A stretch of 64,000 bases of DNA from Streptomyces mangrovi (GCF_900114215.1 NZ_FOSG01000009.1:186001-250000), one strand, 5' to 3'. Counted from the stretch's first letter, positions 7,873 through 16,513 are shown. Numbers and translations are program-made. Notes: a model not told the origin generated them from the sequence alone.

Positions 7873-8733
7873 TCAGAGCTCCTTGCGGAAATCCCGGAGG
7901 ATCTCCTTCGTGCGTCGTGCCGTTGCCGCCTGGGCCGACATGCGGTCCAGGAGTTCGAGGTGGGAGGCGACCTCGGTGCGCTCGTCCAGGTAGACGGCGC
8001 CGGTGAGGTACTCCACGTAGACCATGTCCGGGAGTTCGGGGAGCCCGAAGCGGAACAGGACGAACGGCCCGTAGGTGCCCGGGTGGAAACCGGAGGAGAA
8101 CTCGGTGATCTGCAGGGTGACGTTCGGCCGCTCCGCATCCTCCAGCAGCCGGTCGACCTGGGCCCGCATGACCTGCGGCGGGCCGACGGGGCGGCGCAGG
8201 GCCGTCTCCTCGACCAGGACCCACAGGCGCGGGGCGTCCGCGCGGGTGAGCAGGCGCTGGCGCTCCATGCGCAGCGCCACATGCCGCTCGACCTCGCCCT
8301 TGACGGCCCGGCCGACCGCGCCCTTGCGCAGTATGCGCCGGGCGTACTCCTCGGTCTGCAGCAGACCCGGGACGACATGCGGCTCGTAGGCCCGGATCAC
8401 CCTGGCAGAACTCTCCAGGCTGACGTGGACGCTGAACCAGTCCGGCAGCACGTCGCGGAACCGCTGCCACCAGCCGGGCCTGTTGGCCTCCTCGGCCAGT
8501 GCGACGAAGGTCCCGGCGTCGTGGCCGGTGACCCCGTAGGCCTCCAGCAGTAAACGGACGTACGGGATCTTCAGCGCGACCTCGGCCGTCTCCATCCTGC
8601 GGATGGTGGCGGAGGCGACGTGGAGGACCTTCGCGGCCTCCTCGCGCCTCATCCCCGCCTTCTCGCGCAGGTCCTGGAGCCGTCTGCCCAGCACGAGCTG
8701 GCCCACGGTCGGGGCGGACCGGGGCTCGCTCAT
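7873..8733 (-). CDS. XRE-family regulator with DUF5753 (WhiJ-like)
   Basis: 286 residues from the ATG at 8733, with AGGAGGA eight bases upstream. Residues 12-70 are a helix-turn-helix: LGRRLQDLREKAGMRREEAA then VASATIRRMETAEVALK. Residues 95-280 match the DUF5753 ligand domain: RVIRAYEPHVVPGLLQTEEYA, the LRMERQRLL block, and a late ITEFSSGFHPGTYGPFVLFRF. It pairs with the DUF397 gene downstream and a divergent RsbW-like ATPase, the typical whiJ/abaA arrangement. Likely a DNA-binding regulator of development or secondary metabolism. Confidence 0.9.
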   Translation of the reverse strand: MSEPRSAPTVGQLVLGRRLQDLREKAGMRREEAAKVLHVASATIRRMETAEVALKIPYVRLLLEAYGVTGHDAGTFVALAEEANRPGWWQRFRDVLPDWFSVHVSLESSARVIRAYEPHVVPGLLQTEEYARRILRKGAVGRAVKGEVERHVALRMERQRLLTRADAPRLWVLVEETALRRPVGPPQVMRAQVDRLLEDAERPNVTLQITEFSSGFHPGTYGPFVLFRFGLPELPDMVYVEYLTGAVYLDERTEVASHLELLDRMSAQAATARRTKEILRDFRKEL

Positions 8734-8811
8734 CGCGTGTTCCTCCTGCGTGTCCTGGCCATGTCCCGCAGTGTGCCACGGAGTTGACGGAGCGAACACC
8801 CTGCACCGGCA

Positions 8812-8865
8812 ACTCTGCACGATTCAGAGTGGCCCTTGCCAACTGTCCCGTGCGGTGAGCATAGT
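8812..8865 (+). promoter_or_regulatory. dyad plus -35/-10 for a leaderless ATPase gene
   Basis: ACTCTG-N7-CAGAGT (8812-8830) is a dyad in the divergent promoter region. It is followed by TTGCCA (8836-8841), an 18-base spacer and CATAGT (8860-8865). A start seven bases after the -10 falls on the GTG at 8872, which fits a leaderless mRNA. The XRE protein is the obvious candidate for the dyad. Confidence 0.5.
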
Positions 8866-8871
8866 GACGGT

Positions 8872-9429
8872 GTGACACGGTTCACCTCGATGCGGTCCAG
8901 GGCGTGCTGCGCCCCCCACGACCGCCTCCTCCCCCCACCGCTGGAACCGGCCGTCCCGTCGGGCGGGACCGGCCGCCCGGCCGCAGCAGCCGGAGACCGG
9001 CCTCCGCCGCGCGGAACGGAGTTCGCCCTGCCTGCGCGCGCCGAGTCGGTGGCGAGGGCGCGCCGCCTCGTCCGGGGCCTGCTGGCCGGATGGGGTGCGG
9101 ACGAGGAGAGCCGCGACACGGCGGTCCTGGTGGTCTCGGAGCTGTTCACCAACGCGGTGGTGCACACCGGCAGCGGATCGGTGGTGTGCGAACTGCGACA
9201 GGAGAAGGGCGCCGCGGCCGAGGAGGGGACGCCGCTGCGTCTGGAGGTGCGCGGCCGCCGCCCGGGCCCGTCCGCCGGCCCCACCTCCCGGACACGCCCG
9301 CCGGGGGAGGAGCACGGCCGGGGGCTGCTGCTGGTCGGGGCCGTCAGCGACGCCTGGGGGATCCGGGAGGTGCACGGCTGCGGCTGGTCGGTGTGGGCCC
9401 GGCTGCCGCCCTTCGCCGCGAAACGCTGA
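8872..9429 (+). CDS. RsbW-like ATP-binding (anti-sigma/HATPase_c) protein
   Basis: 185 residues from the GTG at 8872; the ATG at 8890 is an alternative. After about 45 proline-rich residues, the HATPase_c fold starts at ARAESVARARRLVRGLL. The N box is VVSELFTNAVVHTGS. The later G box is reduced to EEHGRGLLLVGAVSDAWG, and the central DXGXG is not recognisable, as is usual in this actinobacterial subfamily. Such proteins bind or phosphorylate STAS antagonists or sigma factors. It completes the triad with the divergent XRE/DUF397 genes. Confidence 0.82.
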   Translation: MTRFTSMRSRACCAPHDRLLPPPLEPAVPSGGTGRPAAAAGDRPPPRGTEFALPARAESVARARRLVRGLLAGWGADEESRDTAVLVVSELFTNAVVHTGSGSVVCELRQEKGAAAEEGTPLRLEVRGRRPGPSAGPTSRTRPPGEEHGRGLLLVGAVSDAWGIREVHGCGWSVWARLPPFAAKR

Positions 9430-9448
9430 CGCGCGTCCCGGGCGCCGG

Positions 9449-9859
9449 TCAGGCCTTGCGGTAGCCGTACGCCTCCGTCGCGGCCGCCGCGACCGCGTCC
9501 AGGTCCGCGCCGGTGGAGGCGGTGACCACGGCCGCGACCGCACCCTCGACGAAGGGCGCGTCCACCAGGCGGGCGCCCGGGGGCAGTTCGTCCTCCTCGG
9601 CGAGGAGCGTGCGCACCGTCAGCACCGCGCTGCCCAGGTCCACCAGCACCGCCACGCCCGCGCCCCGGTCGACCCTGCGGGCGGCCTCGGTGATCAGCTC
9701 CGAACTGGTGCCCAGCCCGCCGTCCCCGGTGCCGCCGGCGGGCGCTACGGGGACGTCGGCGCCGCCGGCCAGACCGAGCGCGAGCTGGGCGACGGACTCG
9801 GCCACCTGCCTGCTGTGCGAGACCAGCACGACGCCGACCCGGCCGCTCACCCCGCTCAT
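9449..9859 (-). CDS. dhaM: DhaM, PTS phosphocarrier of dihydroxyacetone kinase
   Basis: 136 residues, the size of the stand-alone EIIA-mannose-like DhaM. The phospho-accepting His is His15 in VGVVLVSHSRQVAESV. GGTGDGGLGTS and VLVDLGSAVLT are also typical. It relays phosphate from HPr to ADP bound in DhaL, so the kinase is driven by phosphoenolpyruvate rather than ATP. The HPr/EI-like extension of E. coli DhaM is absent. The start overlaps the dhaL stop by four bases (ATGA). Confidence 0.93.
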   Translation of the reverse strand: MSGVSGRVGVVLVSHSRQVAESVAQLALGLAGGADVPVAPAGGTGDGGLGTSSELITEAARRVDRGAGVAVLVDLGSAVLTVRTLLAEEDELPPGARLVDAPFVEGAVAAVVTASTGADLDAVAAAATEAYGYRKA

Positions 9860-10494
9860 GCGGACTCCCCGGTCGCGACGGTGCCCGCGGTGTCGGCGAG
9901 CGCGGCGAAGAGCAGTGCCGAGGAGGTGGCGCCGGGATCCTGGTGCCCGACGCTGCGCTCGCCCAGATAGCTGGCCCGGCCCCTGCGCGCCCGCATCGGC
10001 ACGGTGGCCGCCGCCCCCTCCTCGGCGGCCCTGCGCGCCGCCCCGAAGTCGTCACCCGAATCGCCCAGCGCCTCGACGGCCGGGTACAGCGCGTCCAGCA
10101 TCGTCTTGTCGCCCCGCGCCGCGGAACCCAGCTGCGCCACCGCCTCCACCCCGGCGCGCAGCGCCTCCCGCAACCGCCCGGGATCCACGCTGTCCTCCGC
10201 GCCCAGCGCCTTGCCCGTGCGGCGCAGCAGTGTCCCGTACAGCGGGCCCGAGGCGCCGCCGACGGTGGAGATCAGCCGGCGCCCGGCGAGGGCGAGCACG
10301 GCGCCGGGGGAGGAGGGGGCCTCCTCCTCCAGGGAGGCGACCGCGGCCGTCAGACCGCGCCGCATGTTGGCGCCGTGGTCGGCGTCGCCGATGGCGGAGT
10401 CCAGCTCGGTCAGCTGGTCCGCCTCCCGGTCCACGGCGGCCGAGACCGCGGACATCCAGCGGCGGAAGAAGTCGGCGTCCAGTGCGACGGTCAC
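9856..10494 (-). CDS. dhaL: DhaL, ADP-binding subunit of dihydroxyacetone kinase
   Basis: 212 residues from the GTG at 10494, six bases after AAGGAG; the GTG at 10497 is too close. The Mg-nucleotide motif is IGDADHGANMRRG near residue 35, and STVGGASGPLYGTL and ARGDKTMLDAL follow, all typical of DhaL. It holds ADP as a permanent cofactor, receives phosphate from DhaM and passes it to DHA on DhaK. Order on the minus strand: dhaK, 77-base gap, dhaL, dhaM. Confidence 0.94.
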   Translation of the reverse strand: MTVALDADFFRRWMSAVSAAVDREADQLTELDSAIGDADHGANMRRGLTAAVASLEEEAPSSPGAVLALAGRRLISTVGGASGPLYGTLLRRTGKALGAEDSVDPGRLREALRAGVEAVAQLGSAARGDKTMLDALYPAVEALGDSGDDFGAARRAAEEGAAATVPMRARRGRASYLGERSVGHQDPGATSSALLFAALADTAGTVATGESA

Positions 10495-10571
10495 CACGGT
10501 CTCCTTGTCTGCGGGCGGTGGCTGCGGTGGCTGCGGTGGCTGCGTCCGGTTCCCTGCCCGGCCGCCCGGGA

Positions 10572-11564
10572 TCAAATCCCCCAGCGCAGCGCGGGGGTGC
10601 GCACCGGCGCTTCCCACAGCCGCAGCAGCTCCTCGTCCGCCTGGCACAGGGTGACGGAGCAGCCCGCCATGTCGAGCGAGGTGACGTAGCTGCCGACGAG
10701 GGTGCCGGCCACGGCCACGCGGCGTTCGCCGAGCACGCGGTGGACCTCGGCGGCGAAGCCGTACAGCTCCAGCAGCGGGGTGCCGCCCATGCCGTTGACC
10801 AGCGCCAGTACGGGGAGGTCCGGGCGCAGGTCGTCCAGGACCGCGTCCACCACCGTGTCCGCGATCTCGCCGGAGGTCATCATCCCCCGCCGCTCGCGGC
10901 CCGGTTCCCCGTGGATGCCGATGCCCAGCTCCAGCTCGCCGGGCGGCAGGTCGAAGGTGGGCACACCCCGGGCCGGAGTCGTGCAGGCGCTCAGTGCGAC
11001 GCCGAAGCTGCGGGAGGACTCCACCACCTGCCGGGCCACCGCCTCCACACGCTCCAGCGGCGCTCCCGCCTCGGCCGCCGCGCCCGCCAGCTTCTCCACG
11101 AACAGCGTGGCACCGGTACCGCGCCGTCCGGCGGTGTAGGTGCTGTCGACCACCGCCACGTCGTCGTCGACCAGCACCCTGGCGACCTGCACACCCTCGT
11201 CCTCGGCCAGTTCGGCGGCCATGTCGAAGTTCAGCACGTCGCCGGTGTAGTTCTTCACCACGAACAGCACCCCCCGGCCGCTGTCCACGGCGGCCGCCGC
11301 CCGTGCCATCTGGTCCGGGACGGGCGAGGTGAACACCTCGCCGGGACAGGCCGCGTCCAGCATCCCGGGACCGACGAAGCCGCCGTGCAGCGGCTCGTGC
11401 CCCGAGCCGCCGCCGGAGACCAGTCCCACCTTGTCCGCGACCGGCGCGTCCCGGCGCACCACCACCCGGTTCTCCACGTCGACCGTCAGCTCCGGATGGG
11501 CGGCGGCCATACCGCGCAGGGCATCGGTCACCACCGTCTCCGGCACGTTGATCAGCATCTTCAT
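10572..11564 (-). CDS. dhaK: DhaK, dihydroxyacetone-binding kinase subunit
   Basis: 330 residues, normal length. The start MKMLINVPETVV matches the family. GLVSGGGSGHEPLHGGFVG forms the substrate loop. The His that binds DHA covalently is His218 in GIGIHGEPG. MMTSGEIA and ALVNGMGGTPLLELYG are also conserved. With DhaL and DhaM it makes DHA phosphate from DHA in the cytoplasm. It heads the operon. A 364-base upstream gap holds the shared 19-base element. Confidence 0.95.
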   Translation of the reverse strand: MKMLINVPETVVTDALRGMAAAHPELTVDVENRVVVRRDAPVADKVGLVSGGGSGHEPLHGGFVGPGMLDAACPGEVFTSPVPDQMARAAAAVDSGRGVLFVVKNYTGDVLNFDMAAELAEDEGVQVARVLVDDDVAVVDSTYTAGRRGTGATLFVEKLAGAAAEAGAPLERVEAVARQVVESSRSFGVALSACTTPARGVPTFDLPPGELELGIGIHGEPGRERRGMMTSGEIADTVVDAVLDDLRPDLPVLALVNGMGGTPLLELYGFAAEVHRVLGERRVAVAGTLVGSYVTSLDMAGCSVTLCQADEELLRLWEAPVRTPALRWGI

Positions 11565-11928
11565 GACTACCTCCGGAAGGGGACGGCGGACGCCGAACGG
11601 GGACAGGAGCGGGGGCGGAAAGGGGCGAGAAGATCAGTATCGCGGTGAATGTGCTCCAGGTCACCCCCACGTCGTGCGGACGGATGGCCGGGAGCCCGCT
11701 CACTCCGGAAAAGTGTGCCAAGCGATTGCCTGACGGTAACCGGGCGAGCACCGGGCGGCTTCCGGACGGAACGAAGGACGTGTGGCCCCCGGCCCCCGGC
11801 CGTACGGCCCTATGGAGGAGCATGGGAGAAGATCAGTGTGATCAGTGAACAAGGGAACACGGTGCGGAGAAGCTGAGCGGACAGCATGGACATGGCCGCC
11901 GCTTCCGCACGGAGTTGGGAGAGGGAAG
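11565..11928. other. divergent intergenic region with shared element and dyads
   Basis: 364 bases between dhaK and the universal stress protein gene. It contains the second copy of the 19-base element (11706-11724), the adjoining dyad-like TTGCCTGACGGTAA (11726-11739) and the palindrome GGCCGTACGGCC (11798-11809). No gene is supported. Confidence 0.55.
11706..11739 (+). promoter_or_regulatory. copy 2 of the 19-base element joined to a TTGCC-GGTAA dyad
   Basis: 11706-11724 is identical to 6502-6520. It runs into TTGCCTGACGGTAA (11726-11739), which differs at two positions from the perfect dyad TTGCCGGACGGCAA at 24435-24448, upstream of the stressosome operon. A shared regulator is inferred. 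No known consensus is recognised. Confidence 0.45.
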
Positions 11929-12822
11929 ATGAACGGACCGGTCGTGGTGGGAGTGGACGGCTCGCCGTCGAGCCTGGACGCGGTGGCCGCCGCGGCACAC
12001 GAGGCACGGCTGCGCGGTGTGGGACTGCGGGTGGTGCACGCGTTCCTGTGGCCGGTCCTGCACGTGCCGCTGGGGCCGTCCCCGATGGGCCCGCCCGAGG
12101 GCGGGCTGCGCAACATGGCCGACCAGCTGGTGGCGCAGGCGGTCGAGCACGCGCGCGGCGCGGAGGCCGGGATCGAGGTCGAGGGCGAGGTCGTCGTCGG
12201 TGAGCCGCTGACGGTGCTGGAGGCCCGGTCGCAGACCGCGTCCCTGGTCGTGGTCGGCAGCCGCGGCCTGGGTGGTTTCACCGGACTGCTGCTGGGCTCC
12301 ACCGCCGTGCACCTGTCCGCGCACAGCCGCTGTCCGGTCCTGGTGGTGCGCGGCAGGCCGGACCCGACGGGACACGTGCTGCTGGGCGTGGACGGCTCGG
12401 CGTCCGGCGAGGCCGCCGTCGGATTCGCGTTCGCCGAGGCGTCGGCGCGGGGCGCGGCCCTGGTCGCGATGCACACCTGGAACAACTGGACCGGCCCGGT
12501 CTCCGGCGGCCCCGCCGAGCCGCTGCCCCTGGTCTACGACGTGGACATGCTCCGGGACGAGGAGGAGCGGGCGATGGCCGAGGCGCTGTCGGGCTGGCAG
12601 GCGAAGTACCCCGACGTCACCGTGCACCGGCAGCTGGTCCAGGGGGGCGCCCGCCAGGCGCTGATCGAGGCCAGCGGCAGTGCCCAGCTGCTGGTGGTCG
12701 GGGCGCGCGGCCGGGGCGGTTTCTCCGGTCTGCTGCTGGGCTCGGTCAGTCAGGCCGCCCTGCACCACGCGCACTGCCCCGTCGCCGTGGTACGCGCCTT
12801 CGGAGCGGACCGGAAGGAGTGA
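11929..12822 (+). CDS. universal stress protein, two UspA domains
   Basis: 297 residues from the ATG at 11929, with GAGGGA just upstream. Domain 1 is about residues 1-145, with VVVGVDGSPSSL and the ATP motif VVVGSRGLGGFTGLLLGS. Domain 2 is about 150-295, with HVLLGVDGSASGEA and VVGARGRGGFSGLLLGSV. Both keep the GX2GX9G(S/T) pattern of ATP-binding Usp. It is a cytoplasmic protein of the kind induced by hypoxia or stasis in actinobacteria. The next gene starts four bases after the stop. Confidence 0.93.
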   Translation: MNGPVVVGVDGSPSSLDAVAAAAHEARLRGVGLRVVHAFLWPVLHVPLGPSPMGPPEGGLRNMADQLVAQAVEHARGAEAGIEVEGEVVVGEPLTVLEARSQTASLVVVGSRGLGGFTGLLLGSTAVHLSAHSRCPVLVVRGRPDPTGHVLLGVDGSASGEAAVGFAFAEASARGAALVAMHTWNNWTGPVSGGPAEPLPLVYDVDMLRDEEERAMAEALSGWQAKYPDVTVHRQLVQGGARQALIEASGSAQLLVVGARGRGGFSGLLLGSVSQAALHHAHCPVAVVRAFGADRKE

Positions 12823-12826
12823 GGCA

Positions 12827-15571
12827 GTGCCGCGCCGTCCGGACTCTTCCGCGAGTTCCGTCCTCCGCGCCGGTGAAGCCCACCACGGGCTGCCCGTCCA
12901 CGAGGTCGTGCTGCTGCTGGGGACCGACCCCGACCGCGGTCTGGCGGGGGACGAGGCGGCGCGGCGGCTGGATCGCTTCGGGCCCAACACGCTTCCCGCC
13001 GCGGCGCGCGGCGGGCCGCTGCTGCGGGCCCTGCGCCAGTTCCACCATCCGCTGATCTACATCCTGATCGCCGCGGGCGCGGTCACCGCCGCACTGGGCG
13101 AGTCCGTGGACTCCGCGGTGATCTTCGCGGTCGTGCTGGTCAACGCGCTCGTCGGCTTCGTTCAGGAGTCGAAGGCCGAGGCCGCGCTGGACAGCCTGCG
13201 GTCGATGGTGCGCACCACGGCCAGGGTGATGCGGGACGGGCGCGAGCACGCGGTGCCCTCGGAGGATCTCGTCCCCGGTGATCTGGTGCTGGTGGAGGCC
13301 GGGGACAAGGCGCCGGCCGACGTGCGCCTGGTGCGGGCGGTGGAGCTGCGGGTGGACGAGTCGGCGCTGACCGGCGAGTCCGTCCCCGTCGCCAAGGACG
13401 AGGTGCTGCTGGACCCGCTGACGCCGGTCGCCGACCGGCGCAACACACTCCACTCCGGCACGCTGGTGACGGCCGGGCGCGGGGCGGGTGTCGCGGTGGC
13501 CACCGGGGCCGGCACCGAGCTGGGGGAGATCCACCGGCTGGTGGGCGCCGCGCGGGTGCTGACCACGCCGCTGACGGAGAAACTCGCCAGGTTCAGCAGG
13601 GTGCTGACGGTGGTCATCCTGGTGCTGGCGGCGTTGACCTTCGCGATCGGTCTGGCCCGTGGGCAGGGCGCGTCGGACACGTTCACCGCGGCGGTGGCCC
13701 TGGCGGTCGGGGCCATTCCCGAGGGGCTGCCCGCGGTGGTCACGATCACCCTGGCCATCGGCGTGTCGCGGATGGCGCGCCGACGGGCGGTGATCCGCAG
13801 ACTGCCGGCGGTGGAGACGCTCGGCAGTACCACCGTCATCTGCTCGGACAAGACGGGGACGCTGACCGAGAACCAGATGACGGTGCGGGCGGTGCGGACA
13901 CCGGACGGCGAGTTCTCCGTGACCGGTTCGGGGTACGCCCCGGACGGCGAGTTCCGGCGCGGGGACGGCGGTACCGTCTCCGTGGCGGCGGACCGGGCGC
14001 TGTACCGGTGTCTGCTGGCCGGGGCCCTGTGCAATGACGCCGTCCTCACCGGCGGGGCCGCGGAGTCCGGCGGGGAGGGACGCTGGAGCCTGACGGGCGA
14101 TCCCACCGAGGGCGCGCTGTTGGCCGCGGCGGCCAAGGGGGGCCTGGGCCCGGACGTCCCCGCGGCGTTCCCCCGCGTCGGCACCGTCCCCTTCAGCTCC
14201 GAGCGGCGGTACATGGCCACTGTGCACCGGGGCGGGGAGGCGGACGGCCACCTCCTGCTGGTCAAGGGCGCCGTCGAACAGGTCGTGGAGCTGTGCTCGG
14301 CCGGAATGGGAGCCGACGGCGCCGTCCGGCCGCTGGACCGCGGGGCGGTTCTGCGCGCCGCCGACGAGCTGGCCGGCCGGGGGCTGCGGGTCCTGGCGAC
14401 CGCCGAGCTGCCGGGAGCGGAACCGGGGGGTTTCGGGGAGGGAGCGCCGCCGGACTCCATGGTGTTCACCGGATTGCAGGCCATGCTCGATCCGCCCCGG
14501 GCCGCCGCGGTCGACGCGGTGCGGGCGTGCCGCACGGCCGGCATCGGGGTCAAGATGATCACGGGCGACCACGCGGCCACCGCCACCGCCGTCGCCGGCC
14601 GGATCGGCCTGCTGACCGAGCGGCGTGAGGGGGAGGTGCTCACCGGGGCCGATCTGGACGCGCTGCCGGCGCGGGAGTACCCGGACGCGGTGGAGCGGGC
14701 CCGGGTGTTCGCCCGGGTGTCCCCGGAGCAGAAGCTCCGGCTGGTCGAGGCGCTCCAGGCGCGGGGCCAGGTGGTGGCCATGACCGGGGACGGGGTCAAC
14801 GACGCCCCGGCGCTGCGGCAGGCGAACATCGGCGTGGCCATGGGACGGGGCGGTACCGAGGTGGCCAAGGACGCCGCCGACATGGTGCTCACCGACGACG
14901 ACTTCGCCACCATCGAGGCCGCGGTCGAGGAGGGCCGCGGCGTCTTCGACAACCTCGTCAAGTTCATCGTGTGGGTGCTGCCGACGAGTCTGGGGCAGGG
15001 GATGCTCGTCCTGGTGGCGATCCTGTTCGGTGCCACGCTGCCGGTCCTGCCCACCCAGATCCTGTGGATCAACATGACCACCGCCGTCGCGCTCGGGCTG
15101 ATGCTCGCCTTCGAGCCGAAGGAGGAGGGGATCATGCGGCGGAGGCCCCGTGACCCCGGCAGGCCCCTGCTGACGACAGGGCTGGCCCTGCGTGTCCTGC
15201 TGGTCTCCGCGCTGATCGTCGGCGGGGCCTGGTGGCTGTTCACCTGGGAACGGGCGGAGGGCGCGAGCCTGGCCGAGGCGCGTACCGCCGCGGTCAACCT
15301 GGTCGTCGCCGTCGAGCTGTTCTACCTGTTCAGCTGCCGTTCGCTGACCCGCTCCATGTGGAGCGCCGGGGTCTTCGGCAACCGGTGGATCATCGGGGGA
15401 GTGCTCGCCCAGATGGCCGGCCAGCTCGCCATCACCTATCTGCCGGCCATGAACGGGCTGTTCCACACCGCTCCGATCGACGGGGAGGCGTGGCTGAGAA
15501 TCCTCGGTATCGCGCTGCTCGCTTCCCTCGCGGTCGCCGTCGACAAGCGGCTCCGCCGACAGCTGGTATGA
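12827..15571 (+). CDS. P2-type cation-transporting ATPase
   Basis: 914 residues from the GTG at 12827, with AAGGAG at 12814-12819. The order of motifs is full length: N-terminal cation ATPase domain (VLLLGTDPDRGLAGDEAARR), TGES near 182 in the actuator, PEGLPA in helix 4, the phosphorylation site DKTGTLT near 341, and TGDGVNDAPAL near 652. Four C-terminal helices follow. PEGLP and the overall length fit calcium-type (PacL/SERCA) pumps, but the ion is not proven; Na+ or Mn2+ is possible. It forms an operon with the upstream universal stress protein. Confidence 0.93.
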   Translation: MPRRPDSSASSVLRAGEAHHGLPVHEVVLLLGTDPDRGLAGDEAARRLDRFGPNTLPAAARGGPLLRALRQFHHPLIYILIAAGAVTAALGESVDSAVIFAVVLVNALVGFVQESKAEAALDSLRSMVRTTARVMRDGREHAVPSEDLVPGDLVLVEAGDKAPADVRLVRAVELRVDESALTGESVPVAKDEVLLDPLTPVADRRNTLHSGTLVTAGRGAGVAVATGAGTELGEIHRLVGAARVLTTPLTEKLARFSRVLTVVILVLAALTFAIGLARGQGASDTFTAAVALAVGAIPEGLPAVVTITLAIGVSRMARRRAVIRRLPAVETLGSTTVICSDKTGTLTENQMTVRAVRTPDGEFSVTGSGYAPDGEFRRGDGGTVSVAADRALYRCLLAGALCNDAVLTGGAAESGGEGRWSLTGDPTEGALLAAAAKGGLGPDVPAAFPRVGTVPFSSERRYMATVHRGGEADGHLLLVKGAVEQVVELCSAGMGADGAVRPLDRGAVLRAADELAGRGLRVLATAELPGAEPGGFGEGAPPDSMVFTGLQAMLDPPRAAAVDAVRACRTAGIGVKMITGDHAATATAVAGRIGLLTERREGEVLTGADLDALPAREYPDAVERARVFARVSPEQKLRLVEALQARGQVVAMTGDGVNDAPALRQANIGVAMGRGGTEVAKDAADMVLTDDDFATIEAAVEEGRGVFDNLVKFIVWVLPTSLGQGMLVLVAILFGATLPVLPTQILWINMTTAVALGLMLAFEPKEEGIMRRRPRDPGRPLLTTGLALRVLLVSALIVGGAWWLFTWERAEGASLAEARTAAVNLVVAVELFYLFSCRSLTRSMWSAGVFGNRWIIGGVLAQMAGQLAITYLPAMNGLFHTAPIDGEAWLRILGIALLASLAVAVDKRLRRQLV

Positions 15572-15729
15572 GCGGGGGCCTCATCCGGTGGCGGGGCCGC
15601 CGCGGCCGCGATCCGGTCGTGCCGACGGCGCGGACGCCGTCGCCTCGGCGGAACTCCCGGAGCCCCGGGCACAGGGCGCCGGTTCGCACGGCCTTCCGGT
15701 AACCGATTTGGGCCTGACAAGGGGATTTC

Positions 15730-16380
15730 ATGAACGACATCTGGCTCGTACTGATCACCGTCGCCGTATGGATCACCGCCGGGCTCCTGGCCGTCTGGTG
15801 GATGGCGCGCAGGGGACACGGCGGTCCGGGCTGGCTGCTCATGGGGGTCGTCTTCGGCCCGATCCTGGCTCTGGTGGCCGGTGAGCGCGTCCGGCGCCGC
15901 CCGGCGATGATCGCGGGGACCGAGGTGGAGCCCCGCGGCTCCGGTGGCCTGCGAGTGCTGGTCGGGGTGGACGGGTCGCCGGAGTCCCGGGCGGCGCTCG
16001 GGCTCGCGGTCGACCTGCTCGGGCCGTACACGAAGACGCTGGTGGCCGCCCAGGTCGTGGACTACGACACGGCGGAGCTCGACCGGCAGGGGCGCGTCGC
16101 GGAGGCCGAGCGCCGGCTCGGTGCCGTGGCGGAGGAGGCCGGCGGGCACGTGACCGCGTGCGAGGTCCTGGCGGGCCCGCCGGCGGCCGCACTGGCGCGC
16201 TTCGCCGGCGAGAACGACATCGACGTGGTGGTCGTGGGCAGGCACGGCCGCGGGTTGTCCAAGCGGCTGCTGGGCAACGTGGCCCAGGAGCTGCTGCGCG
16301 ACGGATCGGTGCCGGTCCTCGTGACCGGCGGGCGCGCCGACGGGGCCGGGGCGCGGGCGGCCGGGGACCGGGCGTGGTAG
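15730..16380 (+). CDS. membrane-anchored universal stress protein
   Basis: 216 residues from the ATG at 15730, with AAGGGG nine bases upstream. Residues 4-24 (IWLVLITVAVWITAGLLAVWW) and 35-52 are two hydrophobic helices. The UspA domain follows from about 72: LRVLVGVDGSPESR and VVVGRHGRGLSKRLLGNVAQ, again with the GX2GX9G pattern. The fusion of a membrane hairpin to a Usp domain is less usual than soluble forms. It follows the P-type ATPase by 158 bases and could sense or tune that pump; this is inference. Confidence 0.86.
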   Translation: MNDIWLVLITVAVWITAGLLAVWWMARRGHGGPGWLLMGVVFGPILALVAGERVRRRPAMIAGTEVEPRGSGGLRVLVGVDGSPESRAALGLAVDLLGPYTKTLVAAQVVDYDTAELDRQGRVAEAERRLGAVAEEAGGHVTACEVLAGPPAAALARFAGENDIDVVVVGRHGRGLSKRLLGNVAQELLRDGSVPVLVTGGRADGAGARAAGDRAW

Positions 16381-16429
16381 GCGCGGACGAGCGGCTCACG
16401 GCCGAGGGGCCCCTGCCCCACCGGATCCG

Positions 16430-16460
16430 GGGCGTGCACCCCCGTGCGGGGCACACGCCC
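16430..16460. terminator. interrupted hairpin between convergent genes
   Basis: GGGCGTG-CA-CCCC (16430-16442) pairs with GGGG-CA-CACGCCC (16448-16460) around a small loop, with one CA/CA internal mismatch. It lies between the convergent universal stress gene and the CsoR-family gene. Confidence 0.5.
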
Positions 16461-16513
16461 CGGAAAAGTGAGGCAGGGGGCTTTCGGAACGGTCGGGGAC
16501 GGCTCGGGACGGT

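Noticed and set aside
11798..11809. DosR/OsdR-type hypoxia box before the universal stress gene
   Set aside because: GGCCGTACGGCC is a perfect palindrome, but it could not be matched to a remembered consensus with confidence, so it is listed only as a dyad.
12746..15466. A 906-codon open frame on the minus strand
   Set aside because: It is antisense to the P-type ATPase, whose DKTGTLT and TGDGVNDAP motifs prove the plus strand is coding.
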